A stretch of DNA of 26,732 nucleotides from an uncultured Ruminococcus sp. (GTDB lineage: Bacteria > Bacillota > Clostridia > Oscillospirales > Ruminococcaceae). A program made the translations under genes and the position numbers. Within the stretch, counting starts at the first letter, position 1, and each line of letters starts with the position of its first letter. Where the stretch lies: contig CALEJX010000079.1 in assembly GCA_937898375.1 (NCBI GenBank), positions 1 to 26,732 of the forward strand. The letters run 5' to 3'. The notes below the pieces were generated by a model. It was not told the DNA's origin and searched no databases. It saw only the letters and a program-made list of their open reading frames with translations. Of the stretch, positions 1-6,735 are shown piece by piece.

Positions 1-55
1 GAACCCATGATTCCGCCGTGAAAGGGCGGCGTCTTAACCTCTTGACCAACGGGCC
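1..55 (-). tRNA. tRNA-Glu (TTC), 3' end outside the window
   Basis: Read on the minus strand, the sequence begins GGCCCGT, has a D-arm with GGTCAAGAGGTTAAGAC, an anticodon arm with loop CTTTCAC (anticodon TTC), and then the start of a T-arm (GGGTTC) at the window edge. This matches bacterial tRNA-Glu closely. The last 15 to 20 bases, including the acceptor 3' strand, lie beyond position 1. It follows tRNA-Met by 21 bases on the same strand and is probably co-transcribed with it. Confidence 0.93.
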
Positions 56-76
56 GATTTTTCGCTATGAGAAATG

Positions 77-153
77 TGGTAGCGGTAACTGGATTTGAAC
101 CGGTGACACCCTGGGTATGAACCAAGTGCTCTAGCCAACTGAGCTATACCGCC
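77..153 (-). tRNA. tRNA-Met (CAT), elongator type
   Basis: On the minus strand a full cloverleaf can be folded. The acceptor is GGCGGTA paired with TACCGCT, the discriminator is A, and CCA is encoded at 77-79. The anticodon stem CTTGG/CCAGG encloses loop TTCATAC, giving anticodon CAT. The G1 to U72 end and the D-arm fit elongator tRNA-Met better than the initiator, which normally has a C1-A mismatch and three G:C pairs in the anticodon stem. A CAT anticodon could in principle be a lysidine-modified Ile tRNA, but the body resembles Met. Confidence 0.92.
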
Positions 154-180
154 ATATGCGTTCCTCATAGCGACTTGATT

Positions 181-209
181 ATTATACACTATTTATGCCC
201 GATTGTCAA
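181..209 (-). promoter_or_regulatory. Consensus sigma-A promoter of the tRNA operon
   Basis: On the minus strand TTGACA (204-209) is separated by exactly 17 bases from TATAAT (181-186). Both hexamers are perfect. The start site should fall near 175, about 20 bases before tRNA-Met. A perfect 14-base palindrome, TTTTTGCGCAAAAA (213-226), sits just upstream of the -35 box. Confidence 0.9.
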
Positions 210-294
210 CCTTTTTTGCGCAAAAATTTTCATTGTCTTTGATTTTTGCTCTTTTGCATAGTATTATCCCCAATATCGAAACTTTAACATATCA

Positions 295-337
295 TTATGC
301 ACAAATTTTAAGCGCCCTTGTAATTCAAGGTGCATAA
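295..337. repeat. Inverted repeat in the tRNA/ppk1 divergent intergenic region
   Basis: TTATGCAC (295-302) and GTGCATAA (330-337) are perfect 8-bp inverted arms. A smaller one, CCTTG-taatt-CAAGG, is nested near the right arm, so the two cannot fully form together. This lies in the roughly 300-base AT-rich gap 154-454 between the tRNA operon and ppk1. Apart from the two divergent promoters I see nothing else there. It could be an operator or a fold in the DNA; no T-tract follows it. Confidence 0.35.
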
Positions 338-373
338 AATCAGAATTTTTTACACGAAATTTGCTTAAACCTC

Positions 374-402
374 TTTAACAGTTCATCGTTTTGTGCTATA
401 AT
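374..402 (+). promoter_or_regulatory. Sigma-A promoter of ppk1-corA
   Basis: TTTAAC (374-379), a 17-base spacer, then TATAAT (397-402). TGC before the -10 box gives an extended -10 (TGnTATAAT). The ATG of ppk1 lies 52 bases downstream, behind AGGAGA. Confidence 0.75.
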
Positions 403-454
403 ATATAAAATTACATAGACATTCATAAAATCAACATAAAAGGAGAACAGCACA

Positions 455-2515
455 ATGAAAAACGTGTTTATGAATAGGGAGCTGTCATGGCTGAAATTTA
501 ATGAAAGAGTTCTTGAAGAGGCTGAGCGTGAGTGTGTGCCCATTTGTGAAAGACTTTCTTTTGCTTCTATCTATCAGAGCAATTTGGACGAGTTCTTTAT
601 GGTCCGTGTAGGCTTTCTTACTGACCAAATGCAGGTCGATCCCGACAGCAGGGAAAATAAAACAAATATGACCGCTAAGGAACAGCTCAAAGCCGTTATA
701 GCAAGAGTGGGTGAGCTTAACGAGCGCAAAAATAAGGTATATGCTGATCTTATGGAGAAGATAGCCGAGCAGGGCGTTACTCTTGTTGACTTTTCAAAAC
801 TCACGGCAGAGGAAAATGCCCAGCTGGAACAGTATTTCCTTAATCAGATCGCACCACTCCTGTCGCCTATGGTGGTGGGCAAAAGGCAGCCTTTCCCGTT
901 TTTGAAAAATAAGGATATCTATGCCGCAGTTGTCCTTGAAAGCAAAAATGCCAAGGAAAAGCTGGGCGTTATTTCCTGCGGAAGCGAGGTCTTTCCACGT
1001 CTTATAAGGGTCGGTTCAACAGGCAAGTATATGCTTTCTGAAGAGCTTATCCTCCACTATGTGCCGAATATATTCAAGGGCTACGTTGTCAAGTCAAAGT
1101 CCCTTATAAGAGTTACAAGAAACGCCGATATCGACGCCGACGCACTCTATGACGAGGACCTTGATTACAGAGAGTTCATGGCTGACCTTATCAAGAAAAG
1201 AAAGCGCCTTGCACCGGTAAGATTGGAGCTTTCAAGACAGCTTGATAACAACATCGTTGACCTGCTCTGCAAACAGCTAGAGGTGGATAAAAAATCTGTT
1301 TTCAGAAACAGCACCCCTCTTGACCTGTCATTCTTGTTCCAAATTCAGGATATACTCAGACAGAAAACTGAGCTTTTCTATAAAAAGAGAGTCCCACAGA
1401 GGTTTACTGCCTTTGACGATAACAAGCCGATTTTGCCGCAGATAAAGAAGAAAGACAGGTTGCTTTCTTATCCTTTTGACAGCATAAAGCCTTTTATCAA
1501 TATGCTTCGTGAAGCGGCTGACGATAAAAACGTTGTGTCTATAAAAATGACATTGTATCGTGTGGCAAAGCACAGCGAGGTGGTTGAAGCCCTTTGCGAA
1601 GCCGCTGAGAACGGCAAGGACGTTCTTGTGCTTGTGGAGCTTAAGGCGAGATTTGATGAGGAGAATAATATCGAGTGGTCACGCCGACTTGAACAGGCAG
1701 GCTGTACTGTTATTTATGGTCTGGAGGGCTATAAGGTACATTCAAAGCTTTGTCTTATCACAAAGCGTTCAGGCACAAAGACTGAGTATTACACTCAGAT
1801 AGGCACTGGAAACTATAACGAGAAAACTTCAAGGCTTTATACCGACCTGTCTGTTATGACCTGCGATAAGGATATCGCAAAGGACGCTATAGACGTGTTC
1901 AATGCTCTTGCTTCTGACGATACTGTAAAGAGCGTTGACAAGCTTCTTGTTGCGCCGAACTGTCTGCAAAACAAGGTGCTTGATATGATAGACGAGCAGA
2001 TAGCCATTGCACAATCAGGGGGAGAGGGCTACATAGGTGTTAAGATAAATTCTCTCACTGATAAGAAGATAATCGACAGATTTATCGAAGCTTCAAGAGC
2101 AGGCGTTAAAATAGACCTTGTGGTAAGAGGCATATGCTGTCTTATCCCGGGGGTCGAGGGAGAAACTGACAACATCAGGATAATAAGCATTGTGGGACGT
2201 TTCCTTGAACACTCCCGTATCTATATGTTCGGCAAGGGCGAGGAGAGAAAGATATATATTGCTTCCGCCGACTTTATGACAAGGAATACCCTCAGACGTG
2301 TTGAGGTCGCCGCACCTATACTTGACGAAGATATCAAGGCTCAGATAAGCATGATGTTCGGCAAAATGCTTGCAGATAACTGTCAGGCAAGAGAGCTTGA
2401 CTCTGACGGCGAATATACTTTGGTTTCAGACGGAAAAGAGCCGCTCAATTCTCAGGAACTTTTCTATGACCTTGCCTATGAGAGAGCTTCAAGGGCGGAG
2501 GTCGAGGATAAATGA
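455..2515 (+). CDS. ppk: Polyphosphate kinase 1 (Ppk1)
   Basis: This enzyme reversibly makes inorganic polyphosphate from ATP. The protein has 686 residues, the usual family length of about 690, and starts with MKNVFMNRELSWLKFN, the typical Ppk1 N-terminal 'NRELSWL' motif. AGGAGA about 9 bases before the ATG supports the start. His429, in YKVHSKLCLI, corresponds to the autophosphorylated catalytic histidine, and His586, in LEHSRIYMFG, to the second conserved histidine of the C-terminal phospholipase-D-like domains. The stretch RFDEENNIEW before the active site is also characteristic. The gene ends in ATGA, overlapping corA by 4 bases, so the two are translationally coupled. No truncation is seen. 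The identification is firm. Confidence 0.97.
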   Translation: MKNVFMNRELSWLKFNERVLEEAERECVPICERLSFASIYQSNLDEFFMVRVGFLTDQMQVDPDSRENKTNMTAKEQLKAVIARVGELNERKNKVYADLMEKIAEQGVTLVDFSKLTAEENAQLEQYFLNQIAPLLSPMVVGKRQPFPFLKNKDIYAAVVLESKNAKEKLGVISCGSEVFPRLIRVGSTGKYMLSEELILHYVPNIFKGYVVKSKSLIRVTRNADIDADALYDEDLDYREFMADLIKKRKRLAPVRLELSRQLDNNIVDLLCKQLEVDKKSVFRNSTPLDLSFLFQIQDILRQKTELFYKKRVPQRFTAFDDNKPILPQIKKKDRLLSYPFDSIKPFINMLREAADDKNVVSIKMTLYRVAKHSEVVEALCEAAENGKDVLVLVELKARFDEENNIEWSRRLEQAGCTVIYGLEGYKVHSKLCLITKRSGTKTEYYTQIGTGNYNEKTSRLYTDLSVMTCDKDIAKDAIDVFNALASDDTVKSVDKLLVAPNCLQNKVLDMIDEQIAIAQSGGEGYIGVKINSLTDKKIIDRFIEASRAGVKIDLVVRGICCLIPGVEGETDNIRIISIVGRFLEHSRIYMFGKGEERKIYIASADFMTRNTLRRVEVAAPILDEDIKAQISMMFGKMLADNCQARELDSDGEYTLVSDGKEPLNSQELFYDLAYERASRAEVEDK

Positions 2516-3426
2516 CCATATTTGCCCTAAAGGGTTCACTTGAAGAAATAACACCAAGACAGCTGAGCGAACAAACCTGCTCAGCTGTGTTTATTACCGA
2601 TTCCGCACACGCAGAAGAAGCCCTCAGAACGGCGAACATAACCTACGAGGGAGCGATATCCCTGAGAGATGTTGTGTTCTGTAAAATAGAATCACAGCCC
2701 TTTTGTCTGGCAGGTACGCTTTCTATTCCTAAGCTTCTTGACATAAAGGGCAGCCGTCACAGGATACAGTTTTTTATTGACAACAAAAACATGGTGATAA
2801 TAGACGATGAGGAGTTCTCTCTCAGGCTCGTTCAGCGCATACAGAGAAGCAGGCATAATCAGGGGGAGAGCAGGGAGCATTTTATCTATAACTTTTTCAG
2901 CGAATTTATGCTCCGTGATACCGAGCTTCTTGCGGAACACGAGCGAAAGCTTATGGAGCTTGAGGAGGACGTAAACGACGGCAAGACGGACGATTTTCTC
3001 GAGACTATCACGCCTATCAGAAAAGAGCTTCTGATCTTAAGAAGCTACTATGATGAAATAATGGACTTGGGCAGAGAGCTTGAAGAGGACGAGAACGGCT
3101 TCTTTGAGAAAAAGCAGAAAAAATATTTCGGCACTATCTCAGACCGTGCCGACAGGCTCATGGGCAGAACTGTACACCTACTTGAATATGCAACGCAGGT
3201 GCGAGACGCTTATCAGTCCTTTGTCAACGCTCAGCAGAACAAGAATATGGAGTTTCTCACTGTAATATCCACCATATTCTTCCCTCTGACCCTTATCACA
3301 GGTTGGTATGGCATGAACTTTCAGAATATGCCTGAGCTTAAAGAGGGCTATCCGGGAGTTATAGCTCTTAGTGTCATAGTGATCGTAGTGTGTATAATCT
3401 TTTTCAAACGAAAGAAAATGCTTTAA
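2512..3426 (+). CDS. corA: CorA-family divalent metal ion transporter
   Basis: This is a probable magnesium or related divalent-cation channel of the inner membrane. It has 304 residues. The first 235 or so form a charged cytoplasmic region rich in helix and coiled coil (roughly residues 130-200). Two hydrophobic helices follow: the first ends in the pore-mouth signature YGMN (Gly-Met-Asn at 267-269), as in all CorA proteins, followed by the periplasmic loop FQNMPEL, and the last helix ends in a basic tail. The ATG overlaps the ppk stop codon and has GGAGG within the end of ppk. Coupling to Ppk1 suggests co-regulation of polyphosphate and Mg2+ (its counter-ion), but that is inference. Mg, Co or Zn specificity cannot be decided from sequence. 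Confidence 0.93.
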   Translation: MTIFALKGSLEEITPRQLSEQTCSAVFITDSAHAEEALRTANITYEGAISLRDVVFCKIESQPFCLAGTLSIPKLLDIKGSRHRIQFFIDNKNMVIIDDEEFSLRLVQRIQRSRHNQGESREHFIYNFFSEFMLRDTELLAEHERKLMELEEDVNDGKTDDFLETITPIRKELLILRSYYDEIMDLGRELEEDENGFFEKKQKKYFGTISDRADRLMGRTVHLLEYATQVRDAYQSFVNAQQNKNMEFLTVISTIFFPLTLITGWYGMNFQNMPELKEGYPGVIALSVIVIVVCIIFFKRKKML

Positions 3427-3452
3427 GGCGGACTTTGTTCCGCCTTTTTTTC
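3425..3452 (+). terminator. Intrinsic terminator of ppk1-corA
   Basis: The hairpin AAGGCGGA / TCCGCCTT has a 6-base loop, and a run of eight T follows directly. It begins within the corA stop codon. Confidence 0.9.
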
Positions 3453-3494
3453 GTGTAAAAGGTCAGAAATGGCGGTAAATTCATATTTCACCCC

Positions 3495-3523
3495 TTGAAT
3501 TTGAATTATAATTGTGCTATAAT
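3495..3523 (+). promoter_or_regulatory. Sigma-A promoter of the small membrane protein-proS unit
   Basis: TTGAAT (3495-3500), a 17-base spacer, and TATAAT (3518-3523) with an extended TGC before the -10. The same TTG is the first possible start codon of the downstream reading frame. Because it is the -35 box, it cannot be the translation start in transcripts from this promoter. Confidence 0.8.
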
Positions 3524-3554
3524 AACTTTATATTTGCGAAAAGAGGTGACTTGT

Positions 3555-3914
3555 CTGAATAAAGAATTATTGCTATTGCTGTTGAAGCTGGCGGCAGGCT
3601 GTGCTGTTATAATGACCTTTATCGTCATTGCTTGCCTTATCACTCCGAAAATAGCACGCTTTATTGAAAAACGTCACCCTGAGCTTGCCGAAAAGGACGA
3701 TCCCGAAAGGGTGGACGGTGAGAATACAGGGAATGATCCTGAGAATTATAAGGTGCAGGGAATATTTGATAAGTCCCACATTGACGGCTGGGATCCTAAC
3801 TATAAGATATATAATGAGGATATCTATGCCTTTAATTTCAAGAAGAAAAAGAAGAACGGCAATGGCGAAGCTGTTAAAAAGGACAGCGGCGACCAAAATA
3901 ATGACAATGCCTGA
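3555..3914 (+). CDS. Small single-pass membrane protein of unknown function
   Basis: I do not recognise the family. The frame encodes about 120 residues. There is a leucine-rich transmembrane helix near the N-terminus (LLLLLLKLAAGCAVIMTF...), then a hydrophilic, highly charged tail with the basic run KKKKK near the end. One pass with a cytoplasmic tail is likely. The start is uncertain. AGAGGTGA at 3542-3549 is the only good Shine-Dalgarno. It sits 8 bases before an in-frame CTG at 3555; the in-frame GTG at 3546 overlaps it, and TTG at 3551 leads to a stop within four codons. I therefore prefer CTG at 3555, with GTG at 3546 as the alternative. The next ATG (3612) would remove most of the membrane helix. 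It lies 25 bases upstream of proS and is probably co-transcribed with it. Confidence 0.7.
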   Translation: MNKELLLLLLKLAAGCAVIMTFIVIACLITPKIARFIEKRHPELAEKDDPERVDGENTGNDPENYKVQGIFDKSHIDGWDPNYKIYNEDIYAFNFKKKKKNGNGEAVKKDSGDQNNDNA

Positions 3915-3939
3915 ATGATATAAGAAAGGGGTTTTATAA

Positions 3940-5382
3940 ATGGCTAAGGATAAGAAAATGGTTGATGCGATAACCTCCATGGACGAGGATTTCGCAAAGT
4001 GGTATACTGATATATGTATGAAAGCTGAGCTTGTTTCATACACAAGCGTAAAGGGCTGTATGGTAATAAGACCTTACGGCTATGCGATATGGGAGAATAT
4101 CCAGCGCATAATGGACAGCAAGTTCAAAGAGCTTGGCCACGAAAATGTTTGTATGCCAATGTTTATCCCTGAGAGCCTGCTCCAGAAAGAGAAAGATCAC
4201 GTTGAGGGCTTCGCTCCTGAAGTAGCTTGGGTAACATACGGCGGAAATGAGAAGCTCGAGGACAGACTTTGTGTAAGACCAACATCTGAGACGCTTTTCT
4301 GTGAGCATTATGCTAATATAGTTCATTCCTACAGAGACCTGCCAAAGCTTTACAATCAGTGGGTATCTGTTGTACGTTGGGAAAAGACAACAAGACCATT
4401 CCTCCGTTCAAGAGAGTTCCTGTGGCAGGAGGGTCACACTATCCACGAAACACCTGAGGAGGCTATCGAGGAGACAGAGAGAATGCTCAACGTATACGCT
4501 GATTTCTGCGAGCAGCAGCTTGCTATGCCTGTTGTAAAGGGCAGAAAGACAGAGAGCGACAAGTTTGCAGGCGCAGAAGCAACATACGCTATCGAGGCTC
4601 TTATGCATGACGGCAAGGCTTTGCAGGCGGCTACTTCCCACTATTTCGGAAACGGCTTTGCAAAGGCATTCGATATCACTTTCACAGGCAGAGACAACAA
4701 GCTTGCACACCCATATCAGACATCATGGGGCTCAACAACAAGACTTATCGGAGCGATCATAATGACTCACGGCGACGATAACGGACTTGTTCTGCCACCT
4801 GCTGTCGCACCTGTTCAGGTGGTTATCGTACCTGTTGCACAGCATAAAGAGGGCGTTCTTGACAAGGCTAACGAGCTTTATAATACACTTAAAAATGCAG
4901 GCATAAGAGTAAAGCTTGACGATTCAGAGCAGTCACCAGGCTGGAAGTTCGCACAGTATGAGATGAAGGGCGTTCCTGTAAGACTTGAAATTGGTCCTAA
5001 GGATATCGAGAACGATCAGTGCGTGCTTGTTACAAGACACAACAGAGAAAAGGTATTCTGCAAGCTTGATAACCTTGTTGAAACAGTGAATGAAAGACTT
5101 CAGGCTGTTCATGATGGCCTTTATGCAAAGGCTCTTGAAAACAGAGAGAGACGTACCTATGTATGCAAGACGCTTGACGAAATAACAAAGGCTCTTGAAG
5201 AAAAGGGCGACGGCTTTGTTAAGGCAATGTGGTGCGGCGACGAAGCTTGCGAGGATAAGGTAAAGGAACTTACAGGCGTAGGTTCAAGATGTATCCCATT
5301 CGAGCAGGAGGAGATAACAGATACCTGCGTATGCTGTGGAAAGCCGGCAAAGCATATGGTGCTTTGGGGCAAGGCTTACTAA
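3940..5382 (+). CDS. proS: Prolyl-tRNA synthetase, short eukaryote/archaeal-like form
   Basis: A class II aminoacyl-tRNA synthetase that charges tRNA-Pro. At 480 residues it is the short type, lacking the roughly 180-residue editing insertion of the Escherichia coli-type enzyme (about 570 residues). It starts with a substrate-entry sequence near VIRPYGYAIWE, and has the conserved RPTSETLF and LWQEGHT motifs of the catalytic core, an anticodon-binding domain (about 285-385), and a C-terminal domain with Cys pairs (CGDEAC and CVCC), consistent with zinc binding. The C-terminus is Tyr, as usual in this form. AAAGGGG lies 10 bases before the ATG. It is complete, and is preceded by the small membrane protein gene under the same promoter. 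Confidence 0.96.
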   Translation: MAKDKKMVDAITSMDEDFAKWYTDICMKAELVSYTSVKGCMVIRPYGYAIWENIQRIMDSKFKELGHENVCMPMFIPESLLQKEKDHVEGFAPEVAWVTYGGNEKLEDRLCVRPTSETLFCEHYANIVHSYRDLPKLYNQWVSVVRWEKTTRPFLRSREFLWQEGHTIHETPEEAIEETERMLNVYADFCEQQLAMPVVKGRKTESDKFAGAEATYAIEALMHDGKALQAATSHYFGNGFAKAFDITFTGRDNKLAHPYQTSWGSTTRLIGAIIMTHGDDNGLVLPPAVAPVQVVIVPVAQHKEGVLDKANELYNTLKNAGIRVKLDDSEQSPGWKFAQYEMKGVPVRLEIGPKDIENDQCVLVTRHNREKVFCKLDNLVETVNERLQAVHDGLYAKALENRERRTYVCKTLDEITKALEEKGDGFVKAMWCGDEACEDKVKELTGVGSRCIPFEQEEITDTCVCCGKPAKHMVLWGKAY

Positions 5383-5406
5383 TAGGCTTTTTGGATATAA
5401 AAATAT

Positions 5407-5447
5407 CGGGCGGCTGTCAATTTATTATTGGCAGTCACCCGTTTTTT
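5407..5447 (+). terminator. Terminator after proS, possibly bidirectional
   Basis: A 15-bp stem with one mismatch and two G:U pairs (5407-5421 with 5427-5441) and a 5-base loop is followed by six T. On the minus strand the same hairpin is followed by ATATTTTTAT, so it may also end the convergent CPBP protease transcript that stops at 5458. Confidence 0.85.
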
Positions 5448-5457
5448 GTTTGTGTTT

Positions 5458-6480
5458 TTAGCTGTTTGCTTGGATAAGGCTCTTTACTATCGGTATGATA
5501 AGGCAGAGCATATAGACTATAGTGGCAGGGTTTGTGAAAACATATCTGCGGCACTCTTTCGGCGTAAGAACGTTTTCGCTGTCATCAATGATAAGCTTTT
5601 TAAGGCTAGTGAAAAGCACCATAAAGCCTACCAGACCTATGACTATCTCAGCAACGCTTATGAAAGTTTCATAGTGTTCAAGCCCTATTGCGTCAGATAT
5701 GGACGAGAAGTTTGCAAGAAGATTGTTAAGACAGTGTATTATAACTGTGGGCAGTATCGAGCCGCACTTTGCGGCAATAATAGCGTAAACAAATCCTGTG
5801 CCGAATGCTGACGCCGCCTGCGGGATATTCCCGTGCATAAGTCCGAATGCAAGCGCCGAGAAAAGCACTGCCGCACCCTTTCCGTATGGGCTTAGAGCGG
5901 TGAGTACAGCTCCACGGTAGATAAATTCTTCCACGATAGGGGCTATTATCACAACGTATGAGAACTGCACTATCACTGCAAGGGCTGAGGGCTGATGAAT
6001 GGAAAAATCGCTCGTCGGCACTGTCACGCCGCTTTGTCCAAGTATACCTGTGAGGATAGACGTAAGCTGTGAGAGCAGAATGTTTATTACAAAGCAGGCT
6101 GAAAACCATTTTAGCCCTTTTACTGCTGTGCCTTTTTTCGGCTTTATAAAGCTTGATCTTCGCTTTCGGAAAAGTATAGCAAAAACTATCCCAAAGACAA
6201 GCACGCTCATAAGAGTGATAAACAAATTTGCCGTCATTGAGAAAGTAGTGGAGCTTATAAAAGCGGTCTGCTTTCTCAGATAGCTGAGAACTGTTGAGTA
6301 GCTCAGAGTGAATTTGCCTGAGTGGTAAGTATATGCAACGTAAAAGAACACCACTGCGAATATCCTGTTTAGCAGGTTGTATAAAATGAGCAGAAGCGAA
6401 ATTTTCACGCAGTCTATAGTAAGAAGTTTCTTTTCCTGCTGTTTTTCAGGTGTCAGCATGGAAACAGACTTTTCGGTCAT
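5458..6480 (-). CDS. CPBP-family intramembrane metalloprotease (Abi/CAAX type)
   Basis: A polytopic membrane protein of 340 residues with about seven to eight hydrophobic helices. The three family motifs are present and in order: EEFIYR (the EExxxR motif), FGLMH (FxxxH) and HCLNN (HxxxN). These make a glutamate/histidine metal site within the membrane. Family members include eukaryotic Rce1 and bacterial bacteriocin-immunity or self-protection proteins; the substrate here is unknown. GGGAGG lies upstream. ATG at 6480 is chosen, but the adjacent TTG at 6483 has slightly better spacing (8 versus 11 bases) and would add one residue. It stands alone, convergent with proS and divergent from htpG. 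Confidence 0.92.
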   Translation of the reverse strand: MTEKSVSMLTPEKQQEKKLLTIDCVKISLLLILYNLLNRIFAVVFFYVAYTYHSGKFTLSYSTVLSYLRKQTAFISSTTFSMTANLFITLMSVLVFGIVFAILFRKRRSSFIKPKKGTAVKGLKWFSACFVINILLSQLTSILTGILGQSGVTVPTSDFSIHQPSALAVIVQFSYVVIIAPIVEEFIYRGAVLTALSPYGKGAAVLFSALAFGLMHGNIPQAASAFGTGFVYAIIAAKCGSILPTVIIHCLNNLLANFSSISDAIGLEHYETFISVAEIVIGLVGFMVLFTSLKKLIIDDSENVLTPKECRRYVFTNPATIVYMLCLIIPIVKSLIQANS

Positions 6481-6517
6481 CAAATATGATTCCTCCCTTG
6501 TTCGGTCTTATCTATAT

Positions 6518-6548
6518 ATTATAACACACAACATGGTGCTTTTGCAAA
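6518..6548 (-). promoter_or_regulatory. Probable promoter of the CPBP protease gene
   Basis: On the minus strand there is a perfect TATAAT (6518-6523) preceded by TGT, an extended -10. The -35 region is weak: TGCAAA at 17-base or TTTGCA at 19-base spacing (6541-6548). The start site would be near 6511, about 30 bases before the coding start. Confidence 0.6.
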
Positions 6549-6619
6549 TGGTATTTTGTTGAGTATGTGATGAAATGTTATGAATTTGTAAATAAATAAG
6601 AGAAGTTTTGTGATAACTA

Positions 6620-6647
6620 TTGCATTTTATCAACCTTGTTGTATAAT
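6620..6647 (+). promoter_or_regulatory. Sigma-A promoter of htpG
   Basis: TTGCAT (6620-6625), a 16-base spacer, and TATAAT (6642-6647). The CIRCE operator begins five bases after the -10 box and so covers the transcription start. Confidence 0.85.
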
Positions 6648-6651
6648 ATAA

Positions 6652-6678
6652 TTAGCACTCAAATAGACAGAGTGCTAA
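6652..6678 (+). promoter_or_regulatory. CIRCE operator (HrcA binding site)
   Basis: TTAGCACTC, nine bases, then GAGTGCTAA: a perfect match to the CIRCE consensus, with no mismatch in either arm. It overlaps the expected htpG start site, the usual place for repression by HrcA. HrcA itself is not in this window. Confidence 0.97.
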
Positions 6679-6735
6679 TTATATGGAACAGTATTCAAAG
6701 AAAGTAAAATATTATTAAGGAAAGGTCGAGATTTT

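Noticed and set aside
3573..4043. 156-codon minus-strand frame overlapping the small membrane protein gene and proS
   Set aside because: It covers the start of proS and its upstream signals, and the hydrophobic product is unlike any family. The plus-strand genes have promoters and ribosome binding sites; this does not.
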